Shown here piece after piece: positions 57,656 through 64,000 of a stretch of 64,000 nucleotides of DNA. Made by a program: the position numbers and the translations under genes. Position 1 is the first letter of the stretch; every line of letters begins with the position of its first letter. The stretch spans positions 5,022,001-5,086,000 of the forward strand of contig NZ_CP046600.1 of the NCBI RefSeq assembly GCF_018278905.1, given 5' to 3'. The notes below the pieces were generated by a model, which had not been told where the DNA came from, made no database searches, and saw only the letters and a program-made list of their open reading frames with translations. The DNA is from Mycobacterium spongiae (GTDB lineage: Bacteria > Actinomycetota > Actinomycetes > Mycobacteriales > Mycobacteriaceae).

Positions 57656-58816
57656 CTACAACCGCTCGATGATCGTGACGTTGGCCGTGCCGCCGCCTTC
57701 GCACATCGTCTGCAACCCGTAGCGGCCACCGATGCGCTCGAGCTCGTTGAGCATTGTGGTGAACAACTTGGCCCCGGTGGCCCCCAGCGGGTGGCCGAGG
57801 GCAATCGCGCCACCGTTGGGGTTCACCGTCTCCGGGTCGGCCTTGATTTCCTTGAGCCAGGCCAGGACTACCGGTGCGAACGCCTCGTTGATCTCGACGG
57901 TGGCAATGTCCTCGATGGCCAGTCCGGTCTTTTCCAGAGCGTAGCGGGTGGCTGGGATAGGCCCGGTCAGCATGACCACCGGATCTGCGCCACGAGCGCT
58001 GATGTGGTGGATTCTGGCCCGCGGGGTCAACTTGTGGTCTTTGACCGCCTGCTCGGACGCGAGCAGCACGGCACTGGCGCCATCGGAGATCTGGCTGGCC
58101 AGGGCGGCCGTCAGCCGGCCCCCCTCGACCAGCGTCTTCAGACCCGCCATTTTCTCCAGCGATGTCTCGCGGGGCCCCTCGTCGATGCGGAAATCCGTGC
58201 CATTCTGGTGGACCGGCACGATCTCATTGTCGAAATGTCCTGCACGGATTGCCGAAAACGCACGTTCGTGGCTGCCGAGGGCGAATTGCTCCATTTCTTC
58301 TCGCGACAGGTTCCACCGCTCGGCGATCATCTCGGCGCCGCGGAACTGCGAGATCTCCTCGTCGCCGTAGCGGTGCTGCCATCCCTTGGACTCTGCCGTG
58401 GGAGAGGTGAAGCCGAACTGGTTGCCGACCTCCATGGCCGCAGAAATCGGGATCTGGCTCATGTTCTGGATACCGCCAGCCACGATGAAATCAGCGGTTC
58501 CGGCCATGATCGCTTGCGCGCCAAAAGAAATCGCCTGCTGGCTGGAGCCGCATTGTCGATCGACCGTGACGCCTGGGACCTCTTCGGGGTAGCCGGCCGC
58601 CAGCCACGCCAGCCGGCCGATATTGCCGGCCTGCCCGCCGATGGCATCCACGCACCCCACGATCACGTCGTCGACGGCGGCGGGGTCCACATCAACCCGT
58701 TCGAACAAGCCGTGGAACACCTCCGCCCCGAGATCAATGGGGTGCACTCCGGCCAGGGATCCGTTGCGCTTACCGACGGCGGTCCGCACAGCGTCCACGA
58801 TGTACGCCTCGGGCAT
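57656..58816 (-). CDS. fadA6: FadA6, thiolase of HIP (C/D-ring) degradation
   Basis: 386 aa, the length of the H37Rv enzyme. Catalytic cysteine in VDRQCGSSQQAISFGAQ, histidine in [17 protein letters not shown] and second cysteine in LQTMCEGGGTANV. It thiolytically releases acetyl-CoA late in ring C/D breakdown. The gene lies 18 bp after kstR2 on the same strand, in the operon fadE30-ipdF-kstR2-fadA6. A 198-bp gap without recognised features separates it from the kinase gene. Confidence 0.95.
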   Translation of the reverse strand: MPEAYIVDAVRTAVGKRNGSLAGVHPIDLGAEVFHGLFERVDVDPAAVDDVIVGCVDAIGGQAGNIGRLAWLAAGYPEEVPGVTVDRQCGSSQQAISFGAQAIMAGTADFIVAGGIQNMSQIPISAAMEVGNQFGFTSPTAESKGWQHRYGDEEISQFRGAEMIAERWNLSREEMEQFALGSHERAFSAIRAGHFDNEIVPVHQNGTDFRIDEGPRETSLEKMAGLKTLVEGGRLTAALASQISDGASAVLLASEQAVKDHKLTPRARIHHISARGADPVVMLTGPIPATRYALEKTGLAIEDIATVEINEAFAPVVLAWLKEIKADPETVNPNGGAIALGHPLGATGAKLFTTMLNELERIGGRYGLQTMCEGGGTANVTIIERL

Positions 58817-58834
58817 TTCAGACTCCTTCTGTCG

Positions 58835-59437
58835 TCATTGTTGCTGAGCCGTGATCCCGCCAAGGACGATGGCGAGATATTGCTGACCTACCTGTTCTGC
58901 GGTGAGCGGCCCGCCAGGCTGATACCAGCGCACCGATACCCAGGTGGTGTCACGGATGAATCGGTACACCAGATCAACGTCCAGGTCGGGACGAAGAAAG
59001 CCTTCGTCAATGCCCTGATTGAGCACCTCGACCCACATCTTCCGCTGCTGCTGGTTCAGATCCTCGATATAGGAAAACCGCGGCTGAGACGCGAGTCGTT
59101 GCGCCTCATGCTGGTAGATGACGACCTGCGCGTGGCGATGCTCGATCGCGTCGAACGAGGCCATGAACAGGCCCTTGAGCCGCTCCAAGGGATTGGCCTC
59201 GGTGTCCACGATCTCGCGATAGCGGGCGAAAAGCCCGTCCAGGAAACCGCGCAACAGCTCGTCGATCATCTCCTCTTTTGAGGAGAAGTGGTGATAGAGA
59301 CTGCCGGACAAGATACCGGCGCCGTCGGCGATATCGCGCACAGTCGTAGCACGAAGGCCGCGCTCGGCGAACATCTCGGCAGCGAGCTCCAGCAGCTCGT
59401 CTCGCCGGCTGTTAGCCTGACCGGCCACTCGGTCCAT
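58835..59437 (-). CDS. kstR2: KstR2, TetR-family repressor of the HIP regulon
   Basis: 200 aa, the family length. N-terminal TetR helix-turn-helix: LLELAAEMFAERGLRATTVR, DIADGAGILSGSLYHHFSSK. The C-terminal domain binds HIP-CoA, releasing the repressor. A KstR2 palindrome lies 15 bp upstream of the ATG, indicating autoregulation; two further palindromes in the window mark its target operons. Confidence 0.95.
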   Translation of the reverse strand: MDRVAGQANSRRDELLELAAEMFAERGLRATTVRDIADGAGILSGSLYHHFSSKEEMIDELLRGFLDGLFARYREIVDTEANPLERLKGLFMASFDAIEHRHAQVVIYQHEAQRLASQPRFSYIEDLNQQQRKMWVEVLNQGIDEGFLRPDLDVDLVYRFIRDTTWVSVRWYQPGGPLTAEQVGQQYLAIVLGGITAQQQ

Positions 59438-59452
59438 TCCCCCAGGATATCA

Positions 59453-59466
59453 ACCAAGCGCTTGCT
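59453..59466. promoter_or_regulatory. KstR2 operator upstream of kstR2
   Basis: ACCAAGCGCTTGCT fits ANCAAGNNCTTGNT. It lies in the 42-bp gap between the ipdF stop and the kstR2 start, implying an internal, autoregulated promoter within the operon. Confidence 0.9.
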
Positions 59467-59479
59467 TGGCTATCTGTGG

Positions 59480-60268
59480 TCACGGATGCTGGCTGGAAAC
59501 CGAAATCACCTCTCCGGTGAGGTAGCTGGAATAGTCACTCGCCAGAAAGGCAATGGTGGCCGCCACCTCCCAGGGCTCGGCGGCCCGTCCGAACGCCTCA
59601 CCCGCGGCCAACCGATCGAGCAGCTCGGCCGAGGTCGTCTTGTCCAAGAACTTGTGCCGGGCAATGCTGGGCGAGACGGCGTTGATCCGGACTCCGTACT
59701 CGGCGGCTTCAATGGCGCTGCACCGGGTCAATGCCATGACCCCGGCCTTGGCGGCGGCATAGTGGGCCTGCGAATGTTGAGCTCGCCAGCCCAGGACGCT
59801 GGCGTTGTTGACGATTACTCCGCCGTGCGGCGCGTCGCGGAAGTAGCGCAGCGCGGCCCGGGTGGCCCGGAACACCGACGTGAGGGTCACATCGAGAACA
59901 CGCTCCCACTCGTCGTCGGACATGTCGGCCACGGGCGTCTGCCCGCCGAGGCCGGCATTGTTGACCAGCACGTCGAGGCGGCCCATCCGGGCAGTCGTCG
60001 AGTCGATCAGGGCATCGACGGCGGCGGTTGAGGTCACGTCACACACGACGCTTTCGACGCGGCCCTGTCCCAGCGCCGACAGCTCGTCGGCCGTCTCCCC
60101 CAACCGTCGCTCGTGGTGGTCGGAGACCATCACATCGGCGCCTTCGGCCAGCGCACGCCGCGCGGTGGCCGAACCGATACCGGTACCCGCCGCCGCGGTG
60201 ACCACCACCACCTTGCCAGCGAGAAGTCCGTGTCCAGCAACCTCTTTCGGCGCCACGGAAAGGGTCAT
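59480..60268 (-). CDS. ipdF: IpdF, SDR of HIP degradation (Rv3559c-like)
   Basis: 262 aa from ATG 60268, equal to H37Rv. SDR motifs: VVVVTAAAGTGIGSATARRA, LDVLVNNAGLGGQTP, NNASVLGWRAQHSQAHYAAA with the catalytic serine and YAAAK. It is proposed to oxidise a hydroxyl on the hydroxylated HIP-CoA intermediate. The start overlaps the fadE30 stop by 4 bp; kstR2 follows after 42 bp. Confidence 0.93.
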   Translation of the reverse strand: MTLSVAPKEVAGHGLLAGKVVVVTAAAGTGIGSATARRALAEGADVMVSDHHERRLGETADELSALGQGRVESVVCDVTSTAAVDALIDSTTARMGRLDVLVNNAGLGGQTPVADMSDDEWERVLDVTLTSVFRATRAALRYFRDAPHGGVIVNNASVLGWRAQHSQAHYAAAKAGVMALTRCSAIEAAEYGVRINAVSPSIARHKFLDKTTSAELLDRLAAGEAFGRAAEPWEVAATIAFLASDYSSYLTGEVISVSSQHP

Positions 60269-61416
60269 CCCTTTACCTCCCTGGGCAGGCCAAGCACCCG
60301 CTCGGCAATGATGTTGCGCTGTATCTCGTTGGACCCGCCGTAAATGGTGTCGGCGCGGGTAAACAGAAATAATCGCTGCCATTCGTCGAACTCGCCGTCG
60401 GCCATGGTCAGCGAGGGCTTGCCGACCACATCCATCGCCAACTCCCCGAGATCGCGATGCCAGTTGGCCCACAACAACTTCGACACGTTGTCCTGGCCGT
60501 CGACAGCTGGCCCTTCCAAGGTGGCCAGCGCGTAGCTGCGCATGGCTCGCAGCCCCGTCCACGCTCTGGTCAGCCGCTCCCGGATGAACGGGTCCTCGGC
60601 GGCGCCGGTGCGCTGTGCGAGCTCGGCCAGATTGGAAAGCTCACGCGCGTAGACGATCTGTTGACCCAGCGTTGAAACGCCGCGCTCGAATGTCAGCGTC
60701 CCCATCGCGACCCGCCAACCGTCACCCGGCTGGCCGACCACCATGCCGGCGTCGGTACGGGCGTCATCGAAGAACACTTCGTTGAACTCGGCAGTGCCCG
60801 TGATCTGGACGATCGGGCGGATCTGCACGCCGGGCTGGTCCAGCGGCACCAACAGGTACGACAGGCCAGCATGGCGCTTGGAGCCCTTCTCGGTGCGGGC
60901 GACGACGAAACACCACTGCGACAGGTGTGCCAGCGATGTCCACACCTTCTGCCCGTTGATCACCCACTGGTCGCCGTCGAGTTCGGCTGTGGTCGACACG
61001 TTGGCCAGGTCGCTGCCGGCACCGGGCTCCGAATATCCCTGACACCACAGCTCGGTGACGTCGCGGATCCGCGGCAGAAACCGTTGCTGTTGCTCGGGCG
61101 TTCCGAACGCGATCAATGTCGGCCCCAGCAGCTCCTCGCCGAAATGGTTCACCTTGTCCGGCGCGTCCGCGCGGGCATACTCCTCGTAGAACGCCACCCG
61201 GTGCGCGGTCGAAAGCCCACGGCCGCCATGCTCGACCGGCCACCCCAAACAGGTCAGTCCCGCCGCCGCCAAGTGCTGGTTCCATGCCCGGCGCTCTTCG
61301 AAAGCCTCGTGCTCGCGTCCTGGCCCGCCGAGGCCGCGCAGTGCAGCGAACTCGCCGACCAGATTGTCCGCGAGCCATTGGCGGACTTCTGCGCGGAACT
61401 CCAGAACATCCTGCAT
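60265..61416 (-). CDS. fadE30: FadE30, acyl-CoA dehydrogenase of HIP degradation
   Basis: 383 aa. Motifs: CLGWPVEHGGRGLSTAHRVA, WCQGYSEPGAGSDLANVST, VINGQKVWTSLAHLSQWCF and IYGGSNEIQRNIIAERVLGL near the C-terminus. It dehydrogenates a hydroxylated HIP-CoA at the propionyl side chain. It diverges from fadD3 across a KstR2 operator and heads the fadE30-ipdF-kstR2-fadA6 operon. Confidence 0.95.
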   Translation of the reverse strand: MQDVLEFRAEVRQWLADNLVGEFAALRGLGGPGREHEAFEERRAWNQHLAAAGLTCLGWPVEHGGRGLSTAHRVAFYEEYARADAPDKVNHFGEELLGPTLIAFGTPEQQQRFLPRIRDVTELWCQGYSEPGAGSDLANVSTTAELDGDQWVINGQKVWTSLAHLSQWCFVVARTEKGSKRHAGLSYLLVPLDQPGVQIRPIVQITGTAEFNEVFFDDARTDAGMVVGQPGDGWRVAMGTLTFERGVSTLGQQIVYARELSNLAELAQRTGAAEDPFIRERLTRAWTGLRAMRSYALATLEGPAVDGQDNVSKLLWANWHRDLGELAMDVVGKPSLTMADGEFDEWQRLFLFTRADTIYGGSNEIQRNIIAERVLGLPREVKG

Positions 61417-61432
61417 CCCTGTAGGCTAACCT

Positions 61433-61446
61433 ACCAAGCACTTGCT
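61433..61446. promoter_or_regulatory. KstR2 operator between fadE30 and fadD3
   Basis: ACCAAGCACTTGCT fits ANCAAGNNCTTGNT at every fixed position. It lies 16 bp from the fadE30 start and 68 bp from the fadD3 start, in the divergent promoter gap. Confidence 0.92.
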
Positions 61447-61514
61447 TTGTTAGCCTGGCGGTAATACGCATCACAAAGCTTGGCGACGATGTACGCCACG
61501 TTCGAGGAGCGTCG

Positions 61515-63044
61515 ATGACCACCGATCCCCGTACCGTGCCTGCAGCGGTCGATCGCTCGGTGCGCCAGTTACCCGGCCACGATGCGTTGGTGACGGACGA
61601 CCGGAGCTTCACATCGCATGAGTTGCGCGACGAGGTGTACCGGGCGGCGGCCGCGCTGGTCGCGCTGGGCGTCGAGCGCGGAGACCGAGTGGCCATCTGG
61701 TCACCGAATACCTGGCACTGGGTGGTGGCGTGCCTGGCCATCCACCACGCCGGCGCGGCGATGGTTCCGCTGAACACGCGTTATACCGCGGAGGAAGCCG
61801 CCGACATCTTGGGTCGAACCAAGGCGCCCGTGCTATTCGCGATGGGCCGATTCCTGGACGCCGACCGGGCAGCCGACTTGGATCGTGCTGCCCTGCCCGC
61901 GCTGCGCCACATCGTTCGGGTGCCGATCGACGAACCCGATGGAACCTGGGATGAGTTCATGGACGCAGGGGCGGGTGCCGGAACCCTCGACGCGGTACGC
62001 GCGCGGGCTAGCGCCGTCTCGCCCGACGACGTCAGCGACATCCTGTTCACCTCCGGCACCACGGGCCGAAGCAAGGGCGTGATGTGCGCACACCGGCAAT
62101 CGTTGTCGGCGTCGGCTTCGTGGGCCGCCAACGGCAAGATCACGAGCGCCGACCGCTACCTGTGCATCAACCCGTTCTTTCACAATTTCGGCTACAAGGC
62201 TGGAATCTTGGCTTGCCTACAGACCGGCGCGACGCTGATCCCACACCCGACATTCGACCCACTGCAAACGCTGCGAACGATCGAGGAACAGCGCATCACC
62301 GTGTTGCCGGGTCCGCCCACGATTTACCAGAGCTTGCTCGATCACCCGGCTAGGCCGGAATACGACCTGAGCTCGCTGCGGTTCGCGGTGACCGGTGCGG
62401 CCACCGTGCCGGTCGTGTTGGTGGAGCGCATGCAGTCCGAACTCGACATCGACATGGTGCTCACCGCCTACGGCCTGACCGAGGCCAACGGGATGGGGAC
62501 GATGTGCCGCCCCGACGACGACGCGGTGACGGTTGCCACCACCTGCGGACGACCTTTCGCGGATTTTGAGTTGCGCATCGCCGAGTCTGGCGAAGTCTTG
62601 CTGCGCGGGCCCAACGTGATGCTCGGTTATCTTGACGACCCCGAAGCGACCGCCGCGACGATTGACGCCCATGGCTGGCTGCACACCGGCGATATCGGTA
62701 CCGTCGACGACGCTGGCAACTTGCGAATCACCGACCGACTCAAGGACATGTACATCTGTGGAGGTTTCAACGTTTATCCCGCCGAAGTTGAGCAAGTGTT
62801 GACGCGAATCGACGGCGTGGCCGACGCGGCGGTGATTGGCGTTCCCGACCATCGGCTCGGCGAGGTCGGTCGCGCCTACGTGGTTGCTCGACCGGATTCG
62901 GACATCGACGAACGCGCGGTGATCGCCTATACGCGTGAACATTTAGCGAACTTCAAGGCACCGCGTTCGGTGCGGTTCGTCGACGCATTGCCGCGGAATG
63001 CCGGCGGCAAAGTAGTCAAATCACAACTGCGAGAGCTGGCCTGA
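61515..63044 (+). CDS. fadD3: FadD3, HIP-CoA ligase
   Basis: 509 aa acyl-CoA synthetase. P-loop ILFTSGTTGRSKGVMCAHRQ, AYGLTEANGMGTM (A5), GWLHTGDIGTVDDAGNLRIT (A7), and C-terminal PRNAGGKVVKSQLREL with the catalytic lysine. It activates HIP, the C/D-ring propanoate, to its CoA ester, the KstR2 inducer. ATG 61515 has GAGGAG upstream. Its TGA abuts the fadE31 ATG, so the two are co-transcribed. Confidence 0.96.
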   Translation: MTTDPRTVPAAVDRSVRQLPGHDALVTDDRSFTSHELRDEVYRAAAALVALGVERGDRVAIWSPNTWHWVVACLAIHHAGAAMVPLNTRYTAEEAADILGRTKAPVLFAMGRFLDADRAADLDRAALPALRHIVRVPIDEPDGTWDEFMDAGAGAGTLDAVRARASAVSPDDVSDILFTSGTTGRSKGVMCAHRQSLSASASWAANGKITSADRYLCINPFFHNFGYKAGILACLQTGATLIPHPTFDPLQTLRTIEEQRITVLPGPPTIYQSLLDHPARPEYDLSSLRFAVTGAATVPVVLVERMQSELDIDMVLTAYGLTEANGMGTMCRPDDDAVTVATTCGRPFADFELRIAESGEVLLRGPNVMLGYLDDPEATAATIDAHGWLHTGDIGTVDDAGNLRITDRLKDMYICGGFNVYPAEVEQVLTRIDGVADAAVIGVPDHRLGEVGRAYVVARPDSDIDERAVIAYTREHLANFKAPRSVRFVDALPRNAGGKVVKSQLRELA

Positions 63045-64000
63045 ATGGATCTGAATTTCGACGAAGAGACCCTGGCGTTCCAAGCCGAGGTACGAGAGTT
63101 TCTTTCGGTCAACCGAGACTCGATCCCGGTGAAGTCCTATGACAACGCGGAAGGGTTTGCACAACATAGACATTGGGACAGGGTTCTGTTCGATGCCGGC
63201 CTGTCGGTGATCACCTGGCCGGAGAAGTACGGCGGCCGCGACGCGCCACTACTGCATTGGGTGGTGTTCGAGGAGGAATACTTTCGCGCCGGCGCGCCGG
63301 GTCGCGCCAGCGCCAACGGTACTTCGATGCTGGCGCCGACACTGTTCTCACACGGCACCGAAGAGCAGCTGGACCGGCTGCTGGTCAAGATGGCTAGCGG
63401 CGAACAGATCTGGGCTCAGGCCTGGTCAGAACCCGAAGCCGGCAGCGACCTTGCGTCGCTACGATCCACCGCCACGCAGACGGACGGTGGTTGGCTGCTC
63501 AACGGCCAGAAGATTTGGAGTTCGCGCGCACCGTTCGCCGACATGGGATTCGGGCTTTTTCGATCCGACCCTGCAGCCGAACGACATCGCGGGCTGACGT
63601 ACTTCATGTTCGACCTGAGTGCCGAGGGAATCACGGTGCGGCCGATCGCTCAATTGGGCGGCGACACCGGCTTCGGCGAGATCTTCCTCGACAACGTCTT
63701 CGTGCCGGACGTGGACGTCATCGGCGCCCCCAACGACGGGTGGCGTGCGGCCATGAGTACATCGAGCAACGAACGCGGTATGTCGCTGCGCAGCCCGGCA
63801 CGCTTCCTCGCGGCCGCAGAGCGACTGGTTGCGCTATGGAAAGACAACGGCTCTGCACCGGAATTCGCCAACCGGGTGGCCAGCGCGTGGATCAAGGCGC
63901 AGGCCTACCGACTGCAGACGTTCGGCACCGTAACGAGGCTAGCCGCGGGCGGCGAGCTGGGCGCGGAATCGTCAGTGACCAAGGTGTTCTGGTCCGACCT
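63045..64000 (+). CDS. fadE31: FadE31, acyl-CoA dehydrogenase (3'-truncated by window edge)
   Basis: About 318 codons are present from ATG 63045, directly after the fadD3 TGA; the frame is open to the window end. Motifs: FDEETLAFQAEVREFL, TWPEKYGGRDAPLLHWVVFE, WAQAWSEPEAGSDLASLRST and WLLNGQKIWSSRAPFADMG. It belongs to the FadE31-FadE32-FadE33 group of the KstR2 regulon, probably working in heteromeric dehydrogenases of C/D-ring degradation. Confidence 0.93.
   Translation, partial: MDLNFDEETLAFQAEVREFLSVNRDSIPVKSYDNAEGFAQHRHWDRVLFDAGLSVITWPEKYGGRDAPLLHWVVFEEEYFRAGAPGRASANGTSMLAPTLFSHGTEEQLDRLLVKMASGEQIWAQAWSEPEAGSDLASLRSTATQTDGGWLLNGQKIWSSRAPFADMGFGLFRSDPAAERHRGLTYFMFDLSAEGITVRPIAQLGGDTGFGEIFLDNVFVPDVDVIGAPNDGWRAAMSTSSNERGMSLRSPARFLAAAERLVALWKDNGSAPEFANRVASAWIKAQAYRLQTFGTVTRLAAGGELGAESSVTKVFWSD

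Noticed and set aside
57533..59281. 582-codon plus-strand frame opposite fadA6 and kstR2
   Set aside because: It spans two well-supported minus-strand genes and their gap; composition is typical of a shadow frame in high-GC DNA.

Overview
The window is chromosomal DNA of a slow-growing Mycobacterium from the clade that carries PE_PGRS and PPE-MPTR genes (M. tuberculosis complex, M. kansasii, M. marinum and relatives). The grounds are high GC, two giant PE_PGRS genes, one PPE-MPTR gene, many GTG starts, a MIRU-type repeat, and protein-by-protein correspondence to the M. tuberculosis H37Rv block from Rv3506 (fadD17) to Rv3562 (fadE31). It is not an H37Rv-like sequence: by my recollection of that genome, PE_PGRS55-57/fadD18, Rv3517, Rv3524, Rv3528c, PPE61 and PPE62 have no counterpart here, and several genes are present that I do not place at this locus in H37Rv. 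No assignment to species is attempted.

Layout. 1-5.6 kb: 3' part of fadD17 and a large PE_PGRS gene. 5.6-8.0 kb: ilvX (ThDP enzyme) and an amidohydrolase-like gene. 8.2-20.0 kb: sterol side-chain and ring genes (fadD19, echA19, cyp142, a DUF35 protein with ltp4 and ltp3, a SnoaL-like protein, a gamma-carbonic-anhydrase-like protein, kshA). 20.1-26.6 kb: a PPE-MPTR gene, a sulfotransferase/SDR/DUF1214-like set, a UsfY-like protein and a small membrane protein. 26.9-32.4 kb: hsaF-hsaG-hsaE against kstD-chsH3. 32.4-33.1 kb: a decayed AbiEi/DUF559-like gene. 33.2-39.2 kb: the igr operon (ltp2, chsH1, chsH2, fadE29, fadE28, cyp125). 39.4-41.4 kb: fadA5, a small NTF2-like gene and ddn. 41.5-48.8 kb: two SDRs, echA20, ipdA, ipdB, ipdC, fdxB. 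48.8-53.2 kb: a PE_PGRS gene with a nearly exact 2,049-bp internal tandem duplication. 53.4-57.5 kb: an accessory island (VapBC-type toxin-antitoxin, membrane-anchored HNH nuclease, lipoprotein, PknH-like kinase). 57.7-64 kb: fadA6, kstR2, ipdF, fadE30, fadD3 and the start of fadE31.

The genes together encode much of cholesterol catabolism: side-chain oxidation and activation (CYP125, CYP142, FadD19), beta-oxidation (FadE28-FadE29, ChsH1-ChsH2, Ltp2, FadA5, ChsH3, EchA19), ring opening (KstD, KshA), the lower meta-cleavage steps (HsaE, HsaF, HsaG) and C/D-ring (HIP) breakdown (FadD3, FadE30, IpdF, IpdC, EchA20, IpdA-IpdB, FadA6). Control is readable in the DNA: six exact matches and one near match to the KstR palindrome TNNAACNNGTTNNA, and three exact matches to the KstR2 palindrome ANCAAGNNCTTGNT, nearly all in divergent promoter gaps. 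One perfect KstR palindrome lies instead between two convergent genes.

I found no tRNA, rRNA, CRISPR array or recognisable insertion sequence. Correspondences to H37Rv genes are from memory of those proteins, not from a search.
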